A DNA stretch of 60,260 nt, taken from NCBI GenBank assembly GCA_026419835.1, contig JAOAKQ010000005.1, forward strand, positions 1 through 60,260, read 5' to 3'. The DNA comes from Sulfolobales archaeon. GTDB taxonomy: Archaea > Thermoproteota > Thermoprotei_A > Sulfolobales > NBVN01. The position numbers and the translations under genes are program-made. Below the pieces are notes generated by a model. The model saw only the letters and a program-made list of their open reading frames with translations, was not told the DNA's origin and ran no database searches. Below are positions 1-7,988 of this stretch, piece after piece. Each line of letters begins with the position of its first letter. Position 1 is the first letter of the stretch.

Positions 1-57
1 GCCTAGCTGGGTGTGAGTAAGTTAGCCCGCACCTGCATGCAGGTATTATTACTAAGA

Positions 58-113
58 CTAGCGAGCTCAAGTTGGGGAAGCTCTTAATGCGCAGACGAAG
101 CGATGCGCTCTAG
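58..113 (+). repeat. Copy A of a degenerate ~57-bp repeat (other copy at 2800-2857)
   Basis: The stretch shares ordered blocks with 2800-2857: CTAGCGAG, CTC, TT, GGA, CTTA, TGCGC, GAAGC, AT and TCTAG, with small indels between them. Both copies are in the same orientation and lie a short way upstream of a plus-strand ORF. Function is unknown; a small RNA family or a regulatory element are equally possible. Confidence 0.4.
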
Positions 114-128
114 GCTAGCCTATCCGAG

Positions 129-154
129 CTCGCGAAGAACTCGGAGTTCGCGAG
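129..154. other. Perfect 8-bp inverted repeat (hairpin)
   Basis: CTCGCGAA at 129-136 is the reverse complement of TTCGCGAG at 147-154, leaving a 10-base loop. No T-run follows, so it is not an obvious terminator. It lies just upstream of the HAD-like remnant. Confidence 0.4.
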
Positions 155-178
155 GAGACCGCCATCCCTGGGGCTGAG

Positions 179-364
179 GTGAAAGGCGCTAGCCGGGGGA
201 GGAAGAAGGTGGTTCTCGTAGGGGATGCGCAGCACGACGAAGAGTCAGCTAGGTCCCTGGGGGTAGACTTCGTGATGGTCGGTAGCTACAGGGAGTTGCC
301 CAGTACTCTCGGTAGGGTGGTAGATGCCTGCGCTCAAGCCGGGGGAGCGGCTGGAGATAGGTAG
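179..364 (+). pseudogene. Fragment resembling the C-terminal end of a HAD-family hydrolase
   Basis: The 61 codons contain VLVGDAQHDEESARSLGVDF, which looks like the last HAD motif (a glycine-aspartate turn followed by D, then an alanine-glycine stretch). No nucleophile DxD motif or cap lies upstream: the frame is closed by TAG at 116-118. It is therefore either a decayed HAD gene or a very short ORF that resembles one. The GTG start at 179 is only the first available. It sits on the same strand as the glycosyltransferases, but their TATA-like element at about 379-391 suggests separate transcription. Moderate to low certainty. Confidence 0.35.
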
Positions 365-412
365 GGAGGTCTACACGGTCTATCTATATACAGCCAGCGT
401 CTACAGTGCAGG

Positions 413-1360
413 GTGTGCGGTTTAGCTGGAGTCTCGGTGGTGGTTACCTCCTACTGCAGAGCGTGGGCTCTAAGCCACTGCCTCGAGAGCCTAGCTAGGC
501 AGACCAGGCCCCCCGACGAAGTCGTGGTGATTCTCAAGGACTGCGGAGACGATAGCGGGGCGATCGTCAGGAAGTTCGAGAGGTCCCTACCGATCAAGCT
601 GATCCTCCAGAACTCCGGGGGCTCCGCGTGCGATGCCTACGAGCTGGGCTACAGGAACTCCTCCGGAGACGTAGTCCTATTCATAGACGACGACGCAGTC
701 GCAGAGGAGCGCTGGGTAGAGAAGTACGAGTGGTTCTTCAGCAGTTACCCGGAGGCTGGTGCTGCCGGGAGCTTGGTGTTTAAAGCTTACCTATCTGAAG
801 ATAGGAATAGCGTTGTGAAAACCGGCGAGTTGTTCTACACTAAAGCCGCAACCCACGCAAGTCTTCATAGAAAACCGCTCGAAGGATTTGAAGAGTACTG
901 CGACTGGATTTCGAAGGCAGGTTTTATGGGTAGTAGAGGTATGTGTAACGGGATTCACCTGTCTATAGATATCAGCGGCGTTAACATGGGATTTAGAGCT
1001 CAGCTTATTAAGGATTTTCCTCTCACGCAGTTCTATGGTAGCAGTAGGAAGTGCTTCTGGTTCGAACAGTTACTAGCCTACTACGCTATGACTAAGGGCT
1101 TCAAGACGTACCTGCTGAATGACGTCAAGAAAGCGCCGATAGTCTGGCACATAGTTCACGGGAAGTCCCTAACGAGGGGCCGCGGGTTCTGGCACGAGTA
1201 CTGGACGCACTTCGATAGAGTGACCATGTACTGGAGACTCAGGAAGCTGGGCGCCCCGGTGTCTTCACTAAGATACGTGCTGGGCTTGCTGGTTCTACTT
1301 AGGAGAAGAACCCTACCGAGATTCCTAGCTACTCTACATGGATTAGTAGCCATGTCTTGA
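413..1360 (+). CDS. Family 2 (GT-A fold) glycosyltransferase
   Basis: The N-terminus has the GT-A beginning VSVVVTSYCRAWALSHCLES, and a DDDA motif at residues 92-95 is the DXD that binds the metal and nucleotide sugar. The 315-residue length fits the catalytic domain plus a C-terminal extension with one hydrophobic stretch near residue 290, perhaps for membrane association. A TATA-like element at about 379-391 puts transcription start near the GTG at 413, consistent with a leaderless message. The gene overlaps the next glycosyltransferase by four bases (TTGA), so they are co-transcribed. Substrate cannot be told; glycan or glycolipid assembly at the cytoplasmic membrane face is the likely setting. 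Confidence 0.8.
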   Translation: MCGLAGVSVVVTSYCRAWALSHCLESLARQTRPPDEVVVILKDCGDDSGAIVRKFERSLPIKLILQNSGGSACDAYELGYRNSSGDVVLFIDDDAVAEERWVEKYEWFFSSYPEAGAAGSLVFKAYLSEDRNSVVKTGELFYTKAATHASLHRKPLEGFEEYCDWISKAGFMGSRGMCNGIHLSIDISGVNMGFRAQLIKDFPLTQFYGSSRKCFWFEQLLAYYAMTKGFKTYLLNDVKKAPIVWHIVHGKSLTRGRGFWHEYWTHFDRVTMYWRLRKLGAPVSSLRYVLGLLVLLRRRTLPRFLATLHGLVAMS

Positions 1361-2616
1361 GTGTGATTAGCATGAAGTACGGGGTGGTCGCCCACCACTA
1401 CTGGGATAGGGCTGGGGGCGGGCAGCTGGTCTGCGCTGCCGCAGCTAGAGCGTTTGATTCCGCAGGCTACCGACCGGTCCTGGCTTCCGTTCCGGCATTT
1501 AGAAATCGAGGTAGGTACGTTGAGTGGTTCGGGATAGACCTGAGCGAGTACGAGGTCGTCACGCTGGTGAACCTCAAGTTGAGGGCTTTCGGAATCTACT
1601 TGAGGTTATTTGTGTGGGTACCTATGGAGAGAGCTATCGAGAAGTACTCCCCCGAGGTAGTCTTCACGGATGAGTGCACCTACAGACCTGTGGAAGACAG
1701 CTTGAAGAAAGTTAGATTTGTTGAGTATATCCACTTCCCGTTTGAGGTAGCTGTAGATAGGAGATTCAGAGGTCTAGGTCTGTACTACGGCGAGGACCAG
1801 TACGTTGCGGAGAGGTACGGTAGGTTCCCGATGAACGCCTACTGGTGGCTCTTCACCAAGCTACTACCGAAGTTCATCAGGAGTAACCCCTTCGAGGTAG
1901 CGTCGGCAGTTCTAGCTAACTCTAGGTGGACCGCTGAGCTAGCTAAGCAGGTATACGGGGAGCGCCCGGAGGTTCTGAACCCTCCCTTGCCGCCGAACGT
2001 CGAGGTGGTGAGCGAGCCGAAGCCCTTCGAGGGAAGAACCAACTCGGTGGTAATGCTCGGCAGGTTCTCAGAGGAGAAGAGGTACCACTGGGTAGTAAAG
2101 GAGGTCCTGCCGAAGCTGCGTAGAGAAGTGGGTGATGTGAAGCTGTACGTAGTCGGTAGTGCTGGAACCAGAACGAGCTATCTGTACGTGAGTAAGGTGG
2201 AGACGCTGGCGAGGAAGACCGGCTTCAGAGTTTCGAGAACTCTGAGTGAAGAAAGCGATGTCTACTTGATCACGGACGCACCTAGAGAAACGATTAAGAA
2301 CGTCATGGACTCGTCCAAGGCCTTCCTGCACGCGACCGTTAACGAGCACTGGGGCATAGCCGCTGCCGAGGCCATGGCTAGAGGTCTGCCAGTAGTTGTC
2401 CACAGGTCTGGAGGTACGTGGAGTGACCTAGTAAATGAGGGAAGGTACGGTCTAGGATATGGTAATGCAGATGATGTTGTAGAGAGGTTAGTTGAACTAC
2501 TAACGGATGGGAAAATATGGAGAGCATACTCGGAGAGGTCTCTAGTTAAAGCTGGGGAATTTACATTGGAGAAGTTCTCAAAGAAGCTCTTAAGCATTGT
2601 GAGAGACCTACCCTAG
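1357..2616 (+). CDS. Family 4 (GT-B fold) glycosyltransferase
   Basis: The product (419 aa from TTG; GTG at 1363 and ATG at 1372 are alternatives) has the GT4 C-terminal donor-binding signature EHWGIAAAEAMARGLPVVVH, where the E...E pair contacts the nucleotide sugar. A glycine-rich acceptor loop near the N-terminus (WDRAGGGQL) is also present. The wording around NEHWGIAAAEAM resembles ALG11-type mannosyltransferases, but specificity is inferred only. The start overlaps the stop of the GT2 gene (TTGA), a translational-coupling arrangement. Likely role: consecutive sugar additions in surface glycan or N-glycan lipid assembly. Confidence 0.8.
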   Translation: MSVISMKYGVVAHHYWDRAGGGQLVCAAAARAFDSAGYRPVLASVPAFRNRGRYVEWFGIDLSEYEVVTLVNLKLRAFGIYLRLFVWVPMERAIEKYSPEVVFTDECTYRPVEDSLKKVRFVEYIHFPFEVAVDRRFRGLGLYYGEDQYVAERYGRFPMNAYWWLFTKLLPKFIRSNPFEVASAVLANSRWTAELAKQVYGERPEVLNPPLPPNVEVVSEPKPFEGRTNSVVMLGRFSEEKRYHWVVKEVLPKLRREVGDVKLYVVGSAGTRTSYLYVSKVETLARKTGFRVSRTLSEESDVYLITDAPRETIKNVMDSSKAFLHATVNEHWGIAAAEAMARGLPVVVHRSGGTWSDLVNEGRYGLGYGNADDVVERLVELLTDGKIWRAYSERSLVKAGEFTLEKFSKKLLSIVRDLP

Positions 2617-2799
2617 AATCTACATAGGGATTTCATCTCCTACGGAACAACTATGTTTCAGACAATTCTTCAGGCCAGGACGGCGACCGCCGAGATGGCT
2701 AAAGACCCGCTCAACATCACTTCGTAAATATTTCTACGTAATTAAGCCGCACCATCCACATATCTCTAGTCTATCTAAGGATAGGCACTACTACCGAAG

Positions 2800-2857
2800 C
2801 TAGCGAGAGCTCGGATTTAGGAGTCTTATAGTGCGCGGCTGAAGCAATATATTCTAG
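2800..2857 (+). repeat. Copy B of a degenerate ~57-bp repeat (other copy at 58-113)
   Basis: It carries the same block order as copy A. The rest of the 266-base gap 2617-2882 holds a short CTATC/GATAG hairpin at about 2772-2785 and no gene I can support. Copy B ends about 25 bases before the ATG of the thiamine-binding gene, so it could be part of that gene's leader or promoter. Confidence 0.4.
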
Positions 2858-2882
2858 TTCGACTAAGACTACAGGGTACCTT

Positions 2883-3194
2883 ATGAAGATACTGGCATCT
2901 CTTAGAGTAACCCCCGTGGGGACATCCTCGACGAGCGTTAGTTCCTACGTCGCCGAGGCGGTTAAAATCTTGGAGCGGAGGAATGTGAAGTACATTGTAA
3001 CTCCCTTCAGCACCGACGTGGAGTTGGGTAGTCTACCTGAGCTCGCGGAGGTCGTTGAGGAGGTGGTCTCTAGGTTGAGGTCCCTGGGGGTCTCCAGGGT
3101 TCTAGTAGATGTAACGGTGGACTTCAGATTCGACAAGGAGGTATCCCTGGAGCGTAGAGTTAGCTCGGTTAGCGAGAAGCTTGGGAAGAACTAG
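2883..3194 (+). CDS. Thiamine-binding (MTH1187/YkoF family) protein
   Basis: This is a 103-residue single-domain protein of the MTH1187 (PF01910) type. The N-terminus MKILASLRVTPVGTSSTSVS is the family's first beta strand followed by the serine-rich ligand loop, and the second half has a strand-helix repeat ending in basic residues. Family members bind thiamine or hydroxymethylpyrimidine-like ligands and form ferredoxin-like dimers or tetramers. The ATG start is unambiguous. The gene converges on moeA, with 11 bases between their stops. Biological role beyond ligand binding is not established for the family. Confidence 0.75.
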   Translation: MKILASLRVTPVGTSSTSVSSYVAEAVKILERRNVKYIVTPFSTDVELGSLPELAEVVEEVVSRLRSLGVSRVLVDVTVDFRFDKEVSLERRVSSVSEKLGKN

Positions 3195-3205
3195 GGGCGG
3201 TCCAG

Positions 3206-4387
3206 CTATACCCCCTCCGGGAATAGCCCCGGGGTCCTGTAGACGGTGATGTAGCTACCTCTAGCCAGGCTCGTAACCCCCCTCGCGAGGATCGTGAAGC
3301 CCCGGGAGCTTAAAACGGTTTTTATACTGTAGGAGGGTGCCTCCACCAACTCCACTTCTAGCTTCTCCTCGTCGGCGATCCTCACGAACCTCACCCGCGT
3401 GAAGCTGGAGAACCTACCCTTGTACTCGTAGTCGGACGCCAGCCTGTACAGCCCTACGGGGTAGTGAGCCCTCGGGCTAGAGCCCTGGAGGCGCTTTATT
3501 AGGGGCTGTAGGAGGAATACGGTGCCCGATACTGTGGACTGGGGGAGGCCCGGGAGGAGTACCACCGGCTTACCCCTAACCCTGGCTAGGGAGGTGGCTC
3601 TACCGGGCTGCACGGCCACTCCTCTAACTAGGAGTGCGCTACCGGGTAGCGAGATCGCGGCACTCACAGTGAGGTCCCTCCTCCCGAGTGAAACCCCCCC
3701 GATGGTCGCCACTACGTCGTAGCGCTCGACACCACCTCTAAGTACTCCCGAGATCGTCTCGGCGGAATCCTCGACCGGCTCGGCTAGACTGACAACACCT
3801 CCGACAGCTTCACACATAGCCTTCACCAGTAGACCGCTGGACTCAACCCCACCCTCCCCGCTCACGAACTCGGAGCCCGTGGGGACTATCAGTACTCGCG
3901 GTCTTCTATGAACTCTAACCCTCTCCACGCCCAGGCCGAGTAGAGCTCTAGCTAGGGGTGGTGTAACTAGCTGACCTCTACTGCCGACTACTTCCCCCTT
4001 AGAGAAGTCGGAGCCCCTCCTAGCGATTTCGTGGCCCCTCTCGTAGACCCTCGGAATAGCTACGCTACCACCGGAAACCCTAGCCGACTCTACCGGAACT
4101 ACCGCTACAGCTCCCTCGGGAACCGGCTGACCCGTCTCTACGTAGCTGGCCTCGCATGTATTCAGGGATGGGTTGCTCACGAGCTTAAACAACAGACCGT
4201 CGCACTCGGAGATAGCGTACCCGTCGACTAGCGATACGTCGAACTCCGGCAGGTTCCTGGGGGAAATCACGTCTTCAGCTAGAAACCTACCTACGGCTTC
4301 ACCGACCCTCACGAATTCGGTTCCCAGCGGAGCGGCGAGTTCAGCTACGAGCTTCTCCAGATTCTCCAGCTCCACGTACTTAAACAT
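3206..4387 (-). CDS. moeA: Molybdopterin molybdenumtransferase (MoeA)
   Basis: MoeA inserts molybdate or tungstate into adenylylated molybdopterin in the last step of Mo/W cofactor synthesis. The 393-residue protein has the family's N-terminal segment, the DVSLVDGYAI motif near residue 50 (usually DxSxxDGYA), the molybdopterin-binding core with VLIVPTGSE and ATIGGVSLGRRD, the GKPVVLLPGLP loop, and a C-terminal beta domain. I chose ATG 4387 (MFKYVELENL) because the open frame upstream runs into the tRNA gene, and a TATA-like TTATTTA at about 4427-4433 would start transcription just before this ATG. Tungsten enzymes of hyperthermophiles are likely clients. Confidence 0.9.
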   Translation of the reverse strand: MFKYVELENLEKLVAELAAPLGTEFVRVGEAVGRFLAEDVISPRNLPEFDVSLVDGYAISECDGLLFKLVSNPSLNTCEASYVETGQPVPEGAVAVVPVESARVSGGSVAIPRVYERGHEIARRGSDFSKGEVVGSRGQLVTPPLARALLGLGVERVRVHRRPRVLIVPTGSEFVSGEGGVESSGLLVKAMCEAVGGVVSLAEPVEDSAETISGVLRGGVERYDVVATIGGVSLGRRDLTVSAAISLPGSALLVRGVAVQPGRATSLARVRGKPVVLLPGLPQSTVSGTVFLLQPLIKRLQGSSPRAHYPVGLYRLASDYEYKGRFSSFTRVRFVRIADEEKLEVELVEAPSYSIKTVLSSRGFTILARGVTSLARGSYITVYRTPGLFPEGV

Positions 4388-4491
4388 AGGTTGACCGATG
4401 GACTCCCCCAGGCTACTACCGGGAGAAGTAAATAACTCAGCTCTAGGAGAGTGCCGCTCGAATGACATTAGGAGCTGCCTCGGTGGTGCAG

Positions 4492-4566
4492 CGGGCCCGC
4501 CGGGATTTGAACCCGGGACCACCGGCTTAGAAGGCCGGCACCCTATCCTGGCTGGGCCACGGGCCC
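4492..4566 (-). tRNA. tRNA-Arg (anticodon TCT)
   Basis: The minus strand folds as a complete cloverleaf. The acceptor stem GGGCCCG/CGGGCCC has discriminator G, the anticodon loop is CTTCTAA closed by GCCGG/CCGGC, and the T arm has GGTTCAAATCC. No intron and no encoded CCA were seen. A TATA element, TTTTAAA on the minus strand at 4591-4597, lies about 28 bp upstream. It is a close relative of the tRNA-Arg(CCG) at 41399-41473, sharing the acceptor stem, D arm and T arm. Confidence 0.95.
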
Positions 4567-4613
4567 CTCCTGCAGTGACTCACTACTAAGTTTAAAACCG
4601 TTTCGAGGGTGTC

Positions 4614-5675
4614 TTAGTGCGCTTGCCTGGGAGATATCTTAAACACCGCCGGCTTTTCCAGCTCCTCACCGTGCTCTACTTCAGCTCTCAGTATTCGCTT
4701 AACTAGCCAGAGGTTCGTGTAGGTGTGCATAGTTAATCTCGAGACCCCGATTACGCTAGTACCTCCCGCTAGAGCCAGGTAGGGCACGATTATGTCAGCC
4801 ATGTGCCTATCGTAAGCCATCCCGGTTGACAGCTCCTCCAGCAGCTTGGAGGCCGCCTCAGCACCGACGACCTCGGCGGGCTTCCCCCTCTCCCCCAGTG
4901 AGTCGGCGCCCAGGATGCTTCCCTCCGTTCGAGCCCATAGGACCACCCCGGAGCCCGGTCCTAGGTGGCGGTCTTTCTCGGGCTCGTACCACTCTAAAGA
5001 CACGTTCACACCGACTTTAACACCCCGCTTCCTCAACTCCTCAACCGCCGCTCTAGCCTGCCTCTCAGCTACGTGCTTAGGGAGCTTAACGCAGTGAGAC
5101 ACTCCCTCGACCTTCCTGAGTTCACCAGCTTTCACCGAGTTAACCGGGTTGAAGGACTTCGGAGGCCTGTCGACCGAGACTCTAACCAAGCCACCTCCTC
5201 TAGGGTAGTGACCCCTCCTCACCAGCTCGACCCCGAACGCGTAGCCCAGCCTCTCGAGGTGGGGCTTCACGACGTACCTTAGGTAGTCCACCGGCGGGGA
5301 CCAGGGGACGTCGGTACCACCACTGACCTCTATAGCTACGGGGGAGTCGGCGAATGCCGCTATCGGCAGCAGCGTCTGGAGAACTAGGGTTACGGAGCCG
5401 GCGGTACCTACGTCGAACCTGTACTCACCACCCCTGATGGAGCCGGGCTTGAAGACGACCTCCGTAGAGCCTACTTGAGCTCCCTCGACCACCGCATTAC
5501 ACATCTCTGCGGCCGCTAGGATGCCGGTTAGGTGCTGCCTCTTGAGCCCCGGCTCGGGTCTCCTAGCTCTTATGTTGACTACCCTGATGTCGGTACCGGT
5601 TATAGCTGAGAGCGCTACGGCCGTTCTAAGTATCTGACCGCCCCCCTCGCCGAAGGACCCGTCGATCTCCAGCAT
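4614..5675 (-). CDS. rtcA: RNA 3'-terminal phosphate cyclase
   Basis: RtcA converts RNA 3'-phosphate ends to 2',3'-cyclic phosphates through an adenylylated enzyme. The 353-residue sequence opens with MLEIDGSFGEGGGQILRTA, the family signature, and keeps the C-terminal DRHMADIIVPYLALAGG in which the histidine is the adenylylation site. I placed the start at ATG 5675 because the signature begins there and a GAGG element precedes it; the longer frame upstream overlaps nadM. It follows nadM by 10 bases on the same strand, so the two are co-transcribed. Full family length; confident. Confidence 0.95.
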   Translation of the reverse strand: MLEIDGSFGEGGGQILRTAVALSAITGTDIRVVNIRARRPEPGLKRQHLTGILAAAEMCNAVVEGAQVGSTEVVFKPGSIRGGEYRFDVGTAGSVTLVLQTLLPIAAFADSPVAIEVSGGTDVPWSPPVDYLRYVVKPHLERLGYAFGVELVRRGHYPRGGGLVRVSVDRPPKSFNPVNSVKAGELRKVEGVSHCVKLPKHVAERQARAAVEELRKRGVKVGVNVSLEWYEPEKDRHLGPGSGVVLWARTEGSILGADSLGERGKPAEVVGAEAASKLLEELSTGMAYDRHMADIIVPYLALAGGTSVIGVSRLTMHTYTNLWLVKRILRAEVEHGEELEKPAVFKISPRQAH

Positions 5676-5685
5676 ACTCAACTCC

Positions 5686-6243
5686 TCAGTCTGAGCCGAG
5701 GACCTCCCTAATCCTCTCAACACCGCCGATCTCGTCGATGAACCTCGCAACTGAGGAGGGTACGTAGGACCTCCAGCTCTCGTCCCCGGCGGCCATGAGC
5801 CTTCTTATCCTAGTCGACGAGTACTTCCCCCTCTCGTAGGGGGGCGGTACGAGGACCTCGTAGCCTGCTTCCTTGAAGAGCCTGACGACCAGCGGGTTCC
5901 TCGCAACTCCGTACTTGAACTTAGGTACGTAGAGCTGCACGTAGGTAGGCCACACGGAGTTCATCAGTATGTCGGGCACGGGTATCAGGTAGACCCTCCT
6001 CAAGTCCACCCCGAACTCCTCCATAGCTAACCTCAGCATCACGATCCTCTCACCAGCCGTGAACGGGTTGACTATCGTGTGGGACTCCTGGGCCGTTCCG
6101 ATGACCACTACGAGCTCGTCAACCCTATCTAGAACCCACTTAACGACCTCTACGTGACCTAGGTGAACCGGCTGGAACCTCCCGGGATATGCGGCTCGAA
6201 CTACGTCACCCCAAACCACGGCCGCTCCCAAGATAGAGCTCAA
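5686..6243 (-). CDS. nadM: Nicotinamide-nucleotide adenylyltransferase (archaeal NadM type)
   Basis: The enzyme joins NMN and ATP to make NAD. The nucleotidyltransferase motifs are visible: YPGRFQPVHLGH (HxGH) and YSSTRIRRLM (the STxIR-type motif), with GTAQESHTIVNPFTAGER in between. The start is uncertain. Family proteins begin a few residues before YPGRF, but no ATG lies there. A TATA-like CTTATTACG at about 6251-6259 would give transcription start near TTG 6231. A GGGGTGA at 6206-6212 precedes valine codons GTA/GTT rather than a normal start. The first TTG is given here. Downstream rtcA is in the same operon. Confidence 0.9.
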   Translation of the reverse strand: MSSILGAAVVWGDVVRAAYPGRFQPVHLGHVEVVKWVLDRVDELVVVIGTAQESHTIVNPFTAGERIVMLRLAMEEFGVDLRRVYLIPVPDILMNSVWPTYVQLYVPKFKYGVARNPLVVRLFKEAGYEVLVPPPYERGKYSSTRIRRLMAAGDESWRSYVPSSVARFIDEIGGVERIREVLGSD

Positions 6244-6262
6244 ACCACGTAATAAGGCCGTG

Positions 6263-6289
6263 GAAGAATCTGTACGGTAGAATTGAAAT
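6263..6289 (+). repeat. Solitary 27-bp CRISPR-repeat-like sequence, copy 1
   Basis: The 27 bases match 58089-58115 at 23 positions. Both begin GAAGAATCT and end TAGAATTGAAAT. The end resembles the ATTGAAAG end of crenarchaeal CRISPR repeats, read on the plus strand. There is no second repeat, spacer array or cas gene nearby. On the minus strand it abuts the stop codon of the CYTH gene. Confidence 0.5.
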
Positions 6290-6840
6290 CACTTGCAGTT
6301 ACTAGCTAGAAAAAGCTCCAGGTACGATTTGCTTATCAGCTCGCTACCGTCGAGACCTAGCTTGCGCAGGACATCCCTAACCCTGGCTATGAACTCCTCC
6401 GCGGACCTCGGGTTGACCTTCTCGAACTCCATGAAGTTACCTAGGCACTCAACTTCATCTATAGATACGCTCATGTCCGCCCCGGTGAAGTACGACCTCC
6501 TCTTCCTAATAGCGAAATCCCTCAGTCCGAGCATCTTAAGCACTCTAAAAACGCCGTCGTCACCCAGCTCTACCTCGAATTCATCCCTAGCTTTAACACC
6601 ACTCAGCGTAGCGGGGCTCTTGTAGGTTAGCTTGTATCTAACTCCGGAAGCGCTCTCCACCCTTCTAAACCTAAGCACGGAACCTTCCGTATATCCGGAG
6701 CACCCCCTTAGATCGAAGTAGTGGTCTTCTTCGTAGACGTCCTCGCTCCTGGAGAAACCTAGGTTAGCTAGCTTACCGGCAATCTCGCTCAGCTCCACCC
6801 CGGATAGCCTAACCTTAACCTCGAACTCAGCTCTACTCAG
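6289..6840 (-). CDS. CYTH-domain protein (class IV adenylate cyclase / ThTPase-like), CTG start
   Basis: CYTH proteins are beta-barrel enzymes acting on triphosphorylated substrates with metal ions. The first ATG/GTG/TTG is GTG 6798, but the family's N-terminal ExExK motif is encoded upstream as AEFEVKVRL. Reading upstream, an in-frame TGA comes six codons before a CTG at 6838-6840, and that CTG follows GGTGGAGGAACT. No other NTG lies between, so the protein (183 aa) most probably starts at CTG. Later conserved parts include LRFRRV, YKLTYKSP and FMEFEKV. Expected role: triphosphatase or adenylate cyclase-like; substrate unknown. It is divergent from the NSUN gene across a shared palindromic promoter. 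Confidence 0.8.
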   Translation of the reverse strand: MSRAEFEVKVRLSGVELSEIAGKLANLGFSRSEDVYEEDHYFDLRGCSGYTEGSVLRFRRVESASGVRYKLTYKSPATLSGVKARDEFEVELGDDGVFRVLKMLGLRDFAIRKRRSYFTGADMSVSIDEVECLGNFMEFEKVNPRSAEEFIARVRDVLRKLGLDGSELISKSYLELFLASNCK

Positions 6841-6869
6841 AGTTCCTCCACCACGGTATCAGCCCGGCT

Positions 6870-6885
6870 ACGCTATTAATAGCGT
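6870..6885. promoter_or_regulatory. 16-bp perfect palindrome in the divergent CYTH/NSUN promoter
   Basis: ACGCTATTAATAGCGT is its own reverse complement and reads TATTAATAG on both strands, so it may be a bidirectional TATA element. It lies 30 bp from the proposed CTG start of the CYTH gene and about 70 bp before the NSUN start. Its core GCTAT-TA-ATAGC resembles GCTATCGATAGC at 38739-38750, so it may also be a regulator site. Confidence 0.5.
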
Positions 6886-6956
6886 GAAGAGCCCTATCTA
6901 GCGATGGGGGTTAGGCTAGCTACCTCACTAGGAGTACGGTTCGAGGGTTAGATGCG

Positions 6957-7988
6957 TTGGCGGGCTACACGGCCCTACTAGAAGACGTTCGGAGGAGGGT
7001 ATCCGAGTCCGCGGATCCGACCGCTAGGAGGCTGGCTTCGAAGTTCGGCTACCTAAAGTACATGGTGGTCAGGTACTACGAGATGCTCGGCAGCTGGGAC
7101 CGCGTGGAGGAGCTGCTGGAGGCCTTCGAGAAGCCCCTACCTAGAGCTATAAGAGTCAATACCCTGAGGTTCGGAAACCCTCGGGAAGTCATCGAGAGGC
7201 TGGAGAGGCTAGGCTACAGGTTCTCCAAGATTCCGTGGGAGCACCACTCCTACGTAGTTACCAAGGCTGGGGGAGTGTCGCTAGGGGCCACACACGAGTT
7301 CCTACTGGGCGGCTACTACCTCTACAGAGGTGTGGCGTCGCTCATACCACCACTAGCTCTATCCCCAGAACCGTCCGACGTCGTTCTAGACGCCGCTGCG
7401 GCACCGGGAGGGAAGACGACCCACATAGCTCAGCTAATGGGTAATAGAGGCGTGGTCGTCGCCGCGGATATCAGCAGGGAGAGGTTTAGAGCTCTTAGAT
7501 CGAACCTCGAGAGAATGGGTGTGGAGAACGTGGTGGCGCTGAGAGTGGATAGTAGGAAGATCCCGGAGATCTTCGGTGAGTACTTCAGTAAGTCCCTACT
7601 GGACTCGCCGTGCACTGGTGAGGGAATAATCCAGGTAGACCCCACTAGGAAGACGAAGACTCTGTTCGAAGACCTCGCGAGAGCTCACAGAAGGCAGGTA
7701 GAGCTACTAACGGCGGTAGTGCGCTCCACGGCTCCCGGGGGCTTAGTAGCGTACACGACGTGCTCCATAGCACCGGAGGAAAACGAGTTCACCGTAGCCG
7801 AGGTGCTTGAGAGCGTGGGTGGTGTGAGGGTCGTGAAGCCAGCCGTGGAGGTAGAGCTAGAGCCGGGAATCGTAGATTACTTCGGAATTAGACTGCCGGA
7901 GCAGCTTAGTTTGTGCGGTAGGACGTACCCCCATACCCACGGTTTCGAGGGTTTCTTCGTATGCGTTCTCGAGAAGATAGGTCCTTGA
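6957..7988 (+). CDS. tRNA/rRNA cytosine-C5 methyltransferase (NOL1/NOP2/Sun family)
   Basis: The protein methylates carbon 5 of cytosine in RNA using S-adenosylmethionine. The SAM-binding motif DAAAAPGGKTTHIAQLM is present, followed by motif IV DSPCTGEG and motif VI TTCSIAPEEN. These contain the two cysteines (PC and TC) used for release and catalysis in this family. The N-terminal part (about residues 1-120) is the usual RNA-binding extension. The start is TTG 6957, a weak call. It overlaps the downstream PUA gene by TTGA, implying coupling. Target RNA unknown. Confidence 0.88.
   Translation: MAGYTALLEDVRRRVSESADPTARRLASKFGYLKYMVVRYYEMLGSWDRVEELLEAFEKPLPRAIRVNTLRFGNPREVIERLERLGYRFSKIPWEHHSYVVTKAGGVSLGATHEFLLGGYYLYRGVASLIPPLALSPEPSDVVLDAAAAPGGKTTHIAQLMGNRGVVVAADISRERFRALRSNLERMGVENVVALRVDSRKIPEIFGEYFSKSLLDSPCTGEGIIQVDPTRKTKTLFEDLARAHRRQVELLTAVVRSTAPGGLVAYTTCSIAPEENEFTVAEVLESVGGVRVVKPAVEVELEPGIVDYFGIRLPEQLSLCGRTYPHTHGFEGFFVCVLEKIGP

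Noticed and set aside
2640-2735. Possible box C/D sRNA on the minus strand (GTGATGT ... CTGA)
   Set aside because: The C box is imperfect and the flanks do not form a terminal stem.
4388-4522. Upstream extension of the moeA frame
   Set aside because: It runs into the tRNA-Arg gene. The promoter and the MoeA family start both support ATG 4387.
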